From Daphnia carinata (Eukaryota; Arthropoda; Branchiopoda; Diplostraca; Daphniidae): DNA of 64,000 bases. The notes below the pieces were generated by a model. The model did no database searches. It saw only the letters and a program-made list of their open reading frames with translations, and was not told the DNA's origin. The translations under genes were made by a program, and so were the position numbers. The stretch is taken from assembly GCF_022539665.2 (NCBI RefSeq), contig NC_081336.1, forward strand, positions 5,720,221 through 5,784,220, given 5' to 3'. Positions 1 to 9,595 of the stretch are shown here, piece by piece (the first letter of the stretch is position 1; every line of letters begins with the position of its first letter).

Positions 1-36
1 CGATGTTTGTTAAATTTGCTGTTCCAATTTAAACAG

Positions 37-330
37 ATTTTGCAAGCCGAAAGAATTGGAGTTCTACCAGAGGGAAATTGGCCAACTTTATGCTCTCGAA
101 GAGAAGTTTAATCGTTTATGGACAGAATGTCAACGGTGCCAGGGAAGTCTCAACGAAGAGATTCTTTGTTGCAAGTAAATAGTTTGAGTGATATCCTAAT
201 CATGTTACATACTTAATACTAATCGTTTGCCACATTTAGCCGAGATTGCCCCATCTATTATATGAGGACAAAAGTTAGAAAAAATCTCACGGAACAGGGT
301 AAACTTATGGAAAGATTCAGCCTACCCTGA
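37..330 (+). CDS. POLD1: DNA polymerase delta catalytic subunit, C-terminal two exons (partial)
   Basis: Catalytic subunit of replicative DNA polymerase delta, nuclear, synthesising mainly the lagging strand. Two exons are visible, 37-174 and 240-330, joined across a 65-bp GT-AG intron with matching phase (two bases plus one). The protein reads ...[16 protein letters not shown], then the cysteine motif CQRC...CC...C, then [16 protein letters not shown], and stops with TGA at 328-330. The CysB motif is the family's 4Fe-4S site, needed for holding the accessory subunits. The text matches animal POLD1 C-termini closely and ends where that family ends. A poly(A) signal AATAAA sits at 401-406. The upstream exons lie outside the window. 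Identity is close to certain. Confidence 0.95.
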
Positions 331-406
331 CAACCTACCGCTCTCGTCAATGATGGTGCATACAGGTAGTGGCTTGGCTTCTGTAAAATAGATTGGAAAC
401 AATAAA

Positions 407-1318
407 TTACACGACTCATTGTTCAGTAAGTTCCCCATAACCAAAAGATTTTAATAAAAATGGTGTATAGCGCCGTAAGAGTCTCGGAGGGAGCAGGCGG
501 TAAAATACGTGATGTCATGTAATTCCGTATTTTGAAAAACGAAAGTTGATGGCATTAGTAAGTAGATGTATAAGTTATTAGAAAAGTCACGTTGTTGCGA
601 ATGATCCAGTCGATGAAACATCGTACGAACCAACGCACATTGATTTAATTAGATTAAGTTCTTAGTCTTTCTGTTTTTTTTTTGTGGTTTATTTCAATGC
701 CTAGATTTTTTTTCTTCCCATCCCATTAAAAATTTTTTTTTATTCAATTAAAGTCTTATTTGTCAAACAAAATATTTGCTTTAGGCTCGTAGGGGGCTAG
801 TCGCTAGGTGGCCCAGGTGCTGTGCTGAGCTGAGCTGCTGATGGCCACATTTATCATGGCGTCGTAGCGGCTAGTTATATCACGGCAGCCGAACGTGGTA
901 GACCTTTATTTTTGTAGGTGAAATCCAAGGGAGGAAATGCAAATGCTCGGCGCCATCTTGTACGAACGATGTGGTCTGGCGGACACCTTACCAAGGTGAC
1001 CATGCATTACCTTCGAGTGTATTTAAGGTATACCATTTACTTGCTTTGTAAAAGCTAGGTTTTTAACTTGTGCATCGTAACGATTTTGAATTGGGTAAGT
1101 TGCAAGTCGGTAGATTTGCTCTGCAGTTTCCCGGATACCAGCACCCTGCTTCGCGAGAACTACTCTACGTTGTTCTGGGGGGCTTAGACGAACATCTGAA
1201 TCCGATTTTGAAGAAGTCTTGCATCGATGGACACTGACAAAATATAGGTGAAATAGCTACAAATTTTTATTAGCAAGGTTCACTTGTGTTCCAACTCATT
1301 TTATTTTTCAGGAAGCTG
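407..1318. other. Intergenic, no gene recognised
   Basis: AT-rich spacer between the POLD1 poly(A) signal and the USP relic. A short GC-richer patch around 780-900 shows no coding pattern that I can support. Confidence 0.6.
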
Positions 1319-1319
1319 C

Positions 1320-1525
1320 ACATGAATGTTGGGTATTTTATCATAAGTAGAATACAGATAGATTCTGTAGTAGTAGATCTCTTTAGTTGGGTATTGAAAT
1401 TGGCTTTGGTTTGTATGGGGTCTGATGAGGTCTCAGTTGCATTTGATCCTACTTGTTATTTATCACTGCCAATGCCAGTCGAAAAGGAAGTACCAGTTGA
1501 CCTGTATCTGGCTAACGTGGACCTT
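1320..1525 (+). pseudogene. Relic of a USP4/USP15-type ubiquitin hydrolase
   Basis: An open stretch in the 1286-1570 frame carries DSVVVDLF, then LVCMGSDEVSVAFDP and CYLSLPMPVEKEVPVDLYL. This is the order seen in USP4/11/15 deubiquitinases just after the first catalytic half, in the zinc-ribbon region (family form SVIVDTFHG, then LVCPEC, then FDPFCYLTLPLP). The second cysteine of the zinc-binding CxxC pair is serine here, and no catalytic Cys or His box was found nearby. A weaker resemblance (VFKENKRVP) follows in the 1636-1875 frame, where family members have VYFRERK. I read this as a decayed fragment of a larger gene, not a working enzyme. It could also be one diverged exon of a gene whose other exons I failed to see. 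Confidence 0.55.
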
Positions 1526-3949
1526 TTAGCAGAAATTTTTCTGCTTTCAAGGGATTCAAAGAGTTTGTAGAATATTATGTCTCTAGGATTCCACAGTTTT
1601 AGGTAATTCAATTGACAAGAAATTTACACTGATTCTTGTTTTATTTTTCTAAAGGCAGATTCTTAATTATAAAGGATTGGGAAAGAAAATTGACGGAGGC
1701 TCAGTGCCAAAAAAATTATGGTAGTTGGAATGATTACCGAAGCTCTTCGGATTCGTTTATTTCACTCGTTATGGTATTTAAAGAAAATAAACGTGTACCT
1801 GTGTCCCTTTGTATCTGTGACCCGATTTCCTCTTCACTTGCGATAATTCTGCAGCGGGTCATGCAGATACTGTGATCAGCAGAAAAAGTTGGAAGTGCGC
1901 TGCCCGGAAAGCAAATCTGGGGTAAAAGAAAAAAACTTATTCCAACTAGTAAGCCATTCCCAAATTCAACCAACAAAAAGGTACACAGTGAGATTTGCTT
2001 AACAATTATGTTTCTTTAATTGATTTTAAAATTAGGAAAAGGTGGAAGGAAAAACTTCGTTCTCTGGTAGTGTTTTAGTTAAAATCCTTTTTGTGCAAAT
2101 TCATTTTTGAAATTGTTTACCTCATTTTCGAATGGTTCCGTTCACATTTGTTGTTCATGTGAGATTTTATGTTTACCAGTTACTGCATTATATTGACCAC
2201 TATTGCAAGATGTTTGTTTAGGAATAACTACTGTTTTGTTTATCTGGAATGTTGTGTGGGAGTCCATCAGGAATTGCTGGTCTGCAGTAAATTTGTCAGG
2301 TATATGTTAGCTTTCATCAGCAAAACGTTATGCACTAATTGTGTTTGGTTTTCGTGGTATAGGCTAGGTGATGAAGATCAATGAATCAGAAAATGTTTTG
2401 CATGGGTGGTGAATGTTCTGACAGTTTTAACAGTTGTGATGTGGTGTATTTCACTTCCACGCATCATGGTGTTTTTATCTATCAGTTGAATTGTATGGTT
2501 AATTTTCTGTTCGTGTAACCTCATTTCCTCTTGAATCATATAGTAGAAATTGGTGACCTGAAACAATGAACATGGAAAAATCACCTGTGCCAACGTTGAC
2601 GATGTTTGATTGATGAAGTGCTGGAAACTAAAATTAATTTTCTTTACAATTTGGTTTCAGGCTATCTTTATAATTTTTTATTAGTTTTGCGTTTGTTTAG
2701 AGTCCGCAAGCTCGTAGCTGATTTCCTCCTTTAGATACCGCCTGTCGACGGTTTGACAGCCTCACACAATTGAACGTATGCCAAAAAGTAATTGAAAGTG
2801 AGCTCTTCCGATCAGAAAAGTGACGGCGTATCCATTTAATTGAAAATAGGCACAAGATAACGCACAATTGGCGTTCTTGCCTCAATGGAGAAAGTTTTCC
2901 GTGGAACTTATGACCGAAATACCATTGCAGCTGTTCAAAAAAAAAGAAAAGTGTATTATCATGCAGATGTTGACTAGCTAACAATCCAGAGATACGTCAA
3001 CTTGCGAAATTTCTAGATGTGTGTGAAGCGCAATCAGCATCCTTGTTGAACTGTGAACCCAAATCATGTATTTTCCTAGAAATATCTAGGTTTTTGGATA
3101 AATAAATAAAAGTCAGTGAAAAAATGTGATTGTGTGTGAGTGATTCACGATCTAAAAGTATGTTTAAAGAGTTCACATCAATACAGTTCCCGTCTCAAAA
3201 AAGCAATATTTTCAATTTTGATGAACTTTTCGGTTGTTAATTGGAAAACAAGATGACGCTGCTGTGTCACTATTTACTTGCTGACTAAGTGTGAACGGTG
3301 AAAGCTGTGTTCGAAAGTTTCTGTTAAATATGTCATATTCCAATGGAAAACTTAAGAAAAACTAATGGTGCTTCTGTACGTTTTCATCCCTGAGTGTGTT
3401 TTAGAAGTGAAGCCCACAGAATGCTTGGTGTTTATGGTACACGTCTTTTAATCACCTATGTCAGCTGACAAACCAAAAAACTGTTAGCAACCTACTACGT
3501 TGCATTCATAAAACTATACGAGTGCTCATTGAGAGGTATAAGACTAATGTTTTGTTATCAGAATCTCATTGATGGATTTTGCTTCTAAGGTTTAGCTCAT
3601 GAAACTTCGTTTGTAAAGAATACGTCCTGTTGAGGAATGTCACCAAAGATGCAAATCCTATGGGTAGGAATACCATAATATCATTCTTCTACTCTTTAAC
3701 CACTCATGGTCTACTGTTAATCGTGATCTGAGTAGTGCACCATATTCATCTTCGTTGCAGTATCAGCTGTAACAACAGTCATTTCGGCAGTTGTAATCTC
3801 GACCTAGCCTACCAACAGACATAGACATGTACCTCAACACAATTTCTACTGGTATTTTAAATTTTTCTTCTGCCTCATATAGTTTGCCTTTTTATTTAAA
3901 TTGAACATTCAACCATAGAACTGCCAACTCTTAGCTGTCTGCTGCCTAT
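1526..3949. other. Intergenic, nothing identified
   Basis: AT-rich sequence with only short unrelated open frames on both strands. I saw no conserved protein motif, RNA gene or element end. Confidence 0.55.
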
Positions 3950-4104
3950 TTGCCGGCCCTACAGTCTTTTCAGTCTTCGGACAGCAGAAGTAAGTCGAAT
4001 TGCTTTCAACGTTTGGTTACAACAACAATCTTATATTTCCCACTAACTGGTTCTTTTTCTTTACTTTTACGATTAAGAACAAAGCCTTCTTCGTGTTCGC
4101 CACG

Positions 4105-4490
4105 CCCGTCATTACCTTGCCCGTCATCCCGTCTTCGCTTCGGCCGTCGTCCCGTCTTGGCTTCGGCCGTCGCCCCGTCGTCGCCTCGCCCGTCGCCCCG
4201 TCTTCGTCTCGCCCGTCGTCGCCTCGCCCGTCGCCCCGTCTTCGCCTCACCCGTCGCCCCGTCTTCGCCTCACCCGTCGCCCCGTCTTCGCCTCGCCCGT
4301 CGCCCTGTCTTCGCCTCGCCCGTCGCCCCGTCTTCGCCTCGCCCGTCGCCCCGTCTTCGCCTCGCCCGTCGCCCCGTCTTCGCCTTTCCCGTCGCCACGT
4401 CACCTTCTCGCCCGGTCGCCACGTCTTCTCTTCGCCCGTCGCGCCATCATCACCTCGCCCGTCGCCTCGTGGTCGCCACGTCATCGCCTG
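4105..4490. repeat. GC-rich 23-bp minisatellite
   Basis: About a dozen direct copies of a C-rich 23-base unit of the form GTCGCCCCGTCTTCGCCTCG plus CCC, most regular from 4200 to 4390 and degenerate at both ends. Because 23 is not a multiple of three and the unit lacks stops, all three frames of + and one of - stay open. That explains the roughly 200-codon open frames here (3950-4619), which are not genes. Confidence 0.85.
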
Positions 4491-4544
4491 GTCTTTGTGG
4501 TATCGTTGTATTTTTTTATTGTGTAATTGTGTAGTACTAATTAA

Positions 4545-4859
4545 CACGTTGGCTGCCACGCCCGTTTGCTCCCCCTTTTTTTTAGCTGTATAGGGACGGG
4601 CCGCGCTGTTCTGCCTCATGGCCTATCTGTCATGAGGTGGAGTAGTTGCCACTGCCCAAGATTCGCCGAAAGGCAATTAGGCAACGCACCAGAGGGACTC
4701 CCTTTGTCCGATGTGTGGTGGAGACCTGGGCTGTGCGTTCCCACAACGGTCTCCATCATCATGTCAGCCCGGACTTGTCAGCGGGCAAGTCCCCCTTGGT
4801 CGCTATCCTTCCGATAGCGACGTAATTAATGTAAATTTAGTGGCGTGGCAGCCAACCTG
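4545..4859. mobile_element. piggyBac-like MITE with TTAA target site
   Basis: The left end CACGTTGGCTGCCACG is preceded by TTAA (4541-4544). The right end CGTGGCAGCCAACCTG is its reverse complement with one mismatch and is followed by TTAG (4860-4863), a decayed TTAA. TTAA target duplication is the mark of the piggyBac superfamily. The 315-bp interior has no transposase, and a small hairpin (TCGCTATCC / GATAGCGA) lies at 4799-4822. Non-autonomous copy. Confidence 0.7.
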
Positions 4860-4863
4860 TTAG

Positions 4864-5004
4864 TTAGTTATTTATGTATGTCTTGTATTGTGTTGTGTTG
4901 TAAGATGTGAATGTAAGTGGAGGATTTGTGGGAGGATGGAGGGACAATAAAAAATGTGTTAGATTTTTAAATGAAGTTTGTTTTTATTTATGAGAGTATT
5001 TTCA
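4864..5004. other. Spacer between the MITE and the tRNA-like pair
   Basis: Nothing recognised in this stretch. Confidence 0.4.
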
Positions 5005-5006
5005 TG

Positions 5007-5078
5007 AACTGGATTGGGGATCGAACCCTAGACCTCCAGCGTATCAGTTTAATACTTTACCATTGAGCCATCTACAAC
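5007..5078 (-). pseudogene. tRNA-like sequence (pseudo-tRNA or SINE head)
   Basis: On the - strand an A-box-like TGGCTCAATGGTA and a B-box-like GGTTCGATCCC are spaced as in a tRNA. The D-arm start is tRNA-like, but the anticodon and acceptor stems do not pair, so this is a decayed tRNA or the tRNA-derived head of a SINE rather than a functional tRNA. Confidence 0.45.
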
Positions 5079-5166
5079 GTATACAAATATGTAATTTCTT
5101 CCTTAATACCTTTGTTTGTAGTGGATAAGTCGATACGCTTTCAAATGGGAATTATTGTCTGTATGG

Positions 5167-5238
5167 TTAACAGTGGCTCAATGGTAGAGCGTTCGACTGA
5201 GATATGAAATGTCTGAGGTTCGAATCCCAGAATGATGC
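5167..5238 (+). pseudogene. tRNA-like sequence, second copy, opposite strand
   Basis: A-box TGGCTCAATGGTAGAGC, with a perfect D-stem GCTC/GAGC, and B-box GGTTCGAATCCC. The anticodon stem pairs only in part, the T-stem needs a bulge and the acceptor ends do not pair. It lies about 90 bp from, and in inverted orientation to, the similar sequence at 5007-5078. Confidence 0.45.
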
Positions 5239-5399
5239 ATATCATCAAAAGATAAATGAAGAAATACCTCATGCGGATTACATGTAGACGTATAAAATAA
5301 GGTACAAGAAAACAAAAATAAGTAAAAAGATTTTTGAATTAAAAAAAAATTTATGTTTTATTGATATGTATATTTTTTATTGATGTAAAATTTTATTGT

Positions 5400-5460
5400 G
5401 TCAACTAAGGTAGGAGAAAACTCTACCACATGAGTAGAGTCTCCCCCTACCTTAGTTGAC
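5400..5460. repeat. Near-perfect 61-bp inverted repeat
   Basis: Left arm GTCAACTAAGGTAGG... and right arm ...CCTACCTTAGTTGAC, each about 26 nt, flank a short CACATG centre with ACTCTAC/GTAGAGT paired inside. It could be a snap-back end of a DNA element or a hairpin in a transcript. No partner end was found. Confidence 0.6.
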
Positions 5461-6696
5461 TCACCGGGGAGATTACCCGGTGCGTGGCTAAGAGAAGCCG
5501 GAAAAGGATGAAGAGTGATGATAAGGACAAGTTTTCACGTGAGCGATTAACCGTTATTCGGATATGTGGGTAGCCCCAAGACCCTCCAAAAGATATCATC
5601 GAGCCAGGGGGACCCCCACGTCCCCTTTCCGGACAGCGCACTCACAACCTTTAACTGCTGATCACAGTAGGGGCATGACCCCCCTACGGGCTTATTAGAA
5701 ATTTAGGGGAAACGGGGCCACAGAAAGAAGGGAGCCCAGATATGCACTTGAATTTAAGAGAATAAAACTCTTTACTGTTCGGGATGAACCAGCAATTAGC
5801 CGTGTCGTCTGAGTAGCGTTCTTTGAAAATTTAGCATCTCTTTTCGTCTTCTATTCTTAAACAGGGAAATATAATGGCTGGACATCTTTTACGGTTAGCT
5901 GCAAAATGTCATCAAGGAGACTGGAATGAAAGAGAAATTAAGATCAAGGTAAAATGTGACCACAGAATAGATGTGAACCAATTTTTGTGCTTCGCTTTAA
6001 ATGAAACAAATACCGTTACATGGGAGGCTTGGATCACATTTTCCATGAGAATTCACATACGCACTTAACTTGGAACACACCATGTGTGAGGGTTGGACCA
6101 AAATATCCATATCGTTTTCACGATACTGATGGGCTTATCATTTGGAACCTTCCTTTCTGTAATTAAAGATGTTTTATTTAATAAACCCATGATCTCTAAA
6201 CCATCAATCAAATACCGAATCGCTTACGAAGACATCTTTGGCAGAATGGCAGTCTGGTAGAAAATCAATATTCTTCTTGGGCCTCTTTGATTGCCAAAAA
6301 TGGCAATAAGAACTGAACAGGGAACAGTTCACTAAAGAAAATGAGAACATTCCCTTTGTTATGCAGGGAATATTGCTGTAGTTATGCAAACAATCAGAGC
6401 TGTCTTACAGATTGGATGGGAAAATGGAAAGGTTTATCCCTAGATAACACCACCAACCAGTACTGTCATGTCACTGCACATACAGAGAAGAAAATTCAAA
6501 AGTCATTAAAAATTGAATACACCTTTTACCATCAGCATGATACTGCAACACATAGCTCTCGGAGATACTTATTCTACGAAAAATTTATCCCATTGTAGAG
6601 TAGATCTTGACTTAAACGTAACGCGAATGCCATCACCTAAAATTACAAAATTTAGATTACATGCCAGCATAACAAAAATGCTGCAAGCTTACATGT
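5461..6696. other. Spacer up to element 1; no gene supported
   Basis: The 5461-5720 part is GC-richer with a small CACCGGG/CCCGGTG hairpin. Open frames at 5874-6068 and 6341-6598 have no recognisable motif. Possible remains of unidentified elements. Confidence 0.4.
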
Positions 6697-7483
6697 TGTA
6701 AGGACTCCCGATAAAACTTTAAAGTTAAATAAGTTAGTTAGATTATGTGTTCTATTTCTCATGTTGCGTTTGCCCCCCCCCCCTTCTCCCCCACTTGACT
6801 CTTTCGCCTCTTGTTTCGTTTTTTATTACCCTTTCTTCGCATGACGTGGGGTCAACGACAGGACATAAATCAGTCGACCTCACGTTTCGCGTAACATTCT
6901 GGCTCTGTTGCGATGACCCCACGCAAACTTAGCGTTCCACGCCAAGTTGGCGTCATCAAGCCAAAGCGCGGTATAAAACCCACGCCTGAGCTGTGCCTTT
7001 TTTTTAGTATTCTTGCAACCTGCTGTCCAGTTAGTCGTGCCGTAGCACTCTATTTGTGTAACATTTAAATCCACGCTTGAGTTTTGTGTACCCTCTTACG
7101 TACTTCGAAATAAACTGAGTTCAACACCTACAACTGTCGTGTTCTTCTGATCGCCCTGCAAACATCCTCAACTGAGACGCCACTTCCCGTTCTGCCCAAG
7201 TCCACCACCACCCCCTTCCGACGTCGCCGTACCTTCAGCTCTCTCCAGCGCCATGACGTCCGCGTAAGTACTCCACACCTTGTCTCCTTCTTAACTTTCC
7301 TAAGTAGCGTTCTTTTCATATCCGTGCAGCCGACGTGACTGGCTGGCGGATCCGAACAAAGATAACTGTGTAATACCAGAATATTAGATTAAGATATTAA
7401 CCTGACCGTTGTCAGTATTGTTTTATTGTTGTGTGTGGTAATCACCCCAGTTGCGTCAGACGTGACAGGAATTGATTATTGCA
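6697..7483 (+). repeat. Element 1, 5' LTR
   Basis: Begins TGTAAGGACTC and ends GATTATTGCA (TG...CA). TATAAAA at 6972-6978 fits the promoter, and AATAAA at 7109-7114 fits the R-region poly(A) signal. U5 contains ATG (7253-7255), a splice donor GTAAGT (7264) and an acceptor TCCGTGCAG (ends 7329). Only blocks of it align to the 3' LTR. Confidence 0.9.
7253..7387 (+). promoter_or_regulatory. LTR-encoded start codon, splice donor and mini-intron
   Basis: ATG at 7253 is followed after 11 coding bases by GTAAGT. A 66-bp intron (7264-7329) ends in TTTTCATATCCGTGCAG, and the next exon stays open to TAG at 7385-7387, giving a 22-residue peptide containing RRDWLADPN. The 3' LTR keeps the same design: ATG 18008, donor 18019, acceptor 18081, 63-bp intron, open to TAA 18166, containing RRDWLPDPN. 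The donor leaves two bases of a codon, the phase that also fits acceptors at 14555 (env) and 16695 (acidic ORF). Splice use is inferred, not shown. Confidence 0.6.
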
Positions 7484-7485
7484 TC

Positions 7486-7503
7486 TGGTGGCAGCGGAGT
7501 CGA
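7486..7503 (+). promoter_or_regulatory. Element 1 primer-binding site
   Basis: TGGTGGCAGCGG starts two bases after the LTR end. It is complementary to the 3' end (CCGCTGCCA plus CCA) of an arthropod tRNA-Leu(AAG) as I remember that tRNA, which would prime minus-strand synthesis. Complementarity beyond 12 nt is not evident. Confidence 0.65.
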
Positions 7504-7734
7504 ACCGTGACCTCGCCGCTCGAGAACCGACGTGCCGCTACCAACGAGCTGCCCTTCTGGAGCGTGTCGCGAACGATACACATTGCACGTGAATTAAATA
7601 ATGAAACGTGCTGTGGGTATCAGACGCTATGCGTGAATGAACGAACAGGTCGTCAAATTGTAATAGCCTTCCCTTTCCCCCCGCTGCCGGAATTGAACAA
7701 CACGCACCTGCGAAGCGTGGTGTAAAACCGTAAA

Positions 7735-8205
7735 GCTACGGACGACTTCCGAAACTCACGCCGACGCCACCAACTCACGCCAACACTACCAACTCACGCC
7801 GACTCACGCCGAGTCCCGAAACTCATCGTCAACTCACGCCGACTCAAACTCACGCCGACTCACGCTGAGTCCCGAAATTCACTCCAACTCACGCCGACAC
7901 CACCAGCTCACGCCGAGTACCGAAACTCACGCCGACTCACGCCGAGTACCGAAACTCACGCCGACTCACGCCGAGTCCTGAAACTCACGTCAACTCACAC
8001 CGAGCCCCGAAATTCACGTCAACTCACGCCGACTCCCGAAATTCACGTCAACTCACTCTGAGTCCCGAAACTCACGTCAACTCACGCTGAGTCCCGAAAT
8101 TCACGTCAATTCCCGAAACTCACGCCGACTTCCGAAACTCACGTCAACTCCCCAAAAATTCACGCCTACCCCCGAAAGTCACGTTAACTCACGCTGACTT
8201 CCATC
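7735..8205 (+). repeat. Degenerate tandem repeats in the element 1 leader
   Basis: Between the primer site and gag, the motifs AACTCACGCCGACTCACG and GAGTCCCGAAACTCACG recur dozens of times with small length changes. The block lies in the untranslated leader, where packaging signals normally sit. Confidence 0.8.
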
Positions 8206-8296
8206 GCAAGGGAAAAGGATTTACGTCGACCCCTGTAGGGAAATCCAAGCAAGACCCTCAAGCAGCTCGTACTACCTCCCACAAACACCTGAAGAT

Positions 8297-9595
8297 ATGT
8301 CAAAAGGAGGGCCAAATTCCGAAAAAAGGATTCCGCTCTTCAAACGCTGGGGAAAATCCTTCCGCCAGACCCTCCCTTCCTTTAAGAAGGGAACAGGACA
8401 GAGTCAGCCGACCGCTGACCAACAATACATCGAAGACCAATTAAAGAAGTTCGTCGCAAGTTGCAAAGACACACAATTCGACGCAGGCCACGTCACTCCG
8501 CAAGAATTACAGGAGCACGCCAACGACGCGGAGTGGGAGCGCCTAGGAGCCCGACCTAAGACCCCACATCCACAACCGTCCGCGCCCCCCCAACAATTCA
8601 GCATCCGCGAAGACTGTGCCGGAGAAGAAACTCAAAGCATTTTAAGAAAGAACAGACTTTTGGACATCGCCCGACCTCTACTAAAGGACGCATCGGATAC
8701 CGAAGAAGAACGAAGAGAGCTGCTAAGACAGGCAATAACCCTCCTACAAGAGGAGGACCCTTCTCTATTGCCAAGTGACACCCCGAGGGCTTCGTTTCAC
8801 AGCCAGTATTGGAACACCCCGATAGAAGACATACCCGAAGCCGAAATCATCTTTGAACTTCAACATCATCTGGAAGCCAACCACCGAAGACGACTGGACC
8901 CCGGGCAGACAAAAGCTGCATTGATAGCCCTACTCGAACTCCACCCTTACCTGTCCACACCCGCCAAAGTGTTTGAGTTCCTAGACCTCGCACCTCCCCC
9001 GTCTACGAGCACCCCTGTCCTCTCCCCCACAATGCCACAACATCACGCCATGCACCCCACTCCCGTTAACACCCTGTCTGACCCAGTAGCAGCAAAGGCG
9101 CCTTCCAACCGGAAAGTATCGTTCACACCGATATTACCCACATACACCCCCACAGTGGACCCCCAGTCGACAGAATTTCAGGGAGATTTGGTGGACACAT
9201 GTGAGAAGGAATTGACCCGACTCCTAGAAGCAGGTGTCGAAATCCATGCGGCAGTCAACACCGCTTTATCTCACACCAGACTGACACAGGGTAATTATAC
9301 CGCACCCGGACACCCAACAACGAATGAATATCTGAAACCGTCCGGTACCACCCTACAGACACCACGGACGGAATACAGTGCTTCCCAAACTCAAATCACG
9401 GCACCGCAAATGACATCAGCACTACACCCCACGAGCGTACACTACCCAGGGCATCGTAACATCAACCCCCCTGAATACCAAACCAGCGACGGACGGGCAA
9501 CACCACCCGCTTTGGAAAGTTGCTCAAGAGCCTCCAACATACACGTCAAACCAGAGCCAACACCAGCCATCAATCGCTTCCGGCATAACCATTGA
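8297..9595 (+). CDS. gag: Element 1 gag, N-terminal ORF (432 aa)
   Basis: First ORF of the element after the leader. It starts MSKGGPNSEKRIPLFKRWGK; the basic N-terminus suits a matrix-like membrane- or RNA-binding role, but glycine 2 is absent, so there is no myristoylation signal. Residues about 40-230 are charged and predicted helical. The last 200 are Pro/Thr/Ser-rich, with no zinc knuckle. It overlaps by more than 120 nt the next frame, which carries the capsid and knuckle, one base ahead (+1). Either gag is made as two proteins, or a +1 shift or an indel separates them. No close family member recognised. Start chosen as the first ATG after the leader repeats. Confidence 0.75.
   Translation: MSKGGPNSEKRIPLFKRWGKSFRQTLPSFKKGTGQSQPTADQQYIEDQLKKFVASCKDTQFDAGHVTPQELQEHANDAEWERLGARPKTPHPQPSAPPQQFSIREDCAGEETQSILRKNRLLDIARPLLKDASDTEEERRELLRQAITLLQEEDPSLLPSDTPRASFHSQYWNTPIEDIPEAEIIFELQHHLEANHRRRLDPGQTKAALIALLELHPYLSTPAKVFEFLDLAPPPSTSTPVLSPTMPQHHAMHPTPVNTLSDPVAAKAPSNRKVSFTPILPTYTPTVDPQSTEFQGDLVDTCEKELTRLLEAGVEIHAAVNTALSHTRLTQGNYTAPGHPTTNEYLKPSGTTLQTPRTEYSASQTQITAPQMTSALHPTSVHYPGHRNINPPEYQTSDGRATPPALESCSRASNIHVKPEPTPAINRFRHNH

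Noticed and set aside
2802..2813. GCTCTTCCGATC, identical to part of a common sequencing adapter
   Set aside because: The match stops after 12 bases and the next base differs; a 12-mer can occur by chance and the flanks are ordinary AT-rich DNA.
3950..4619. Open frames of about 200 codons on both strands
   Set aside because: They come from the stop-free 23-bp minisatellite; there is no conserved protein text.
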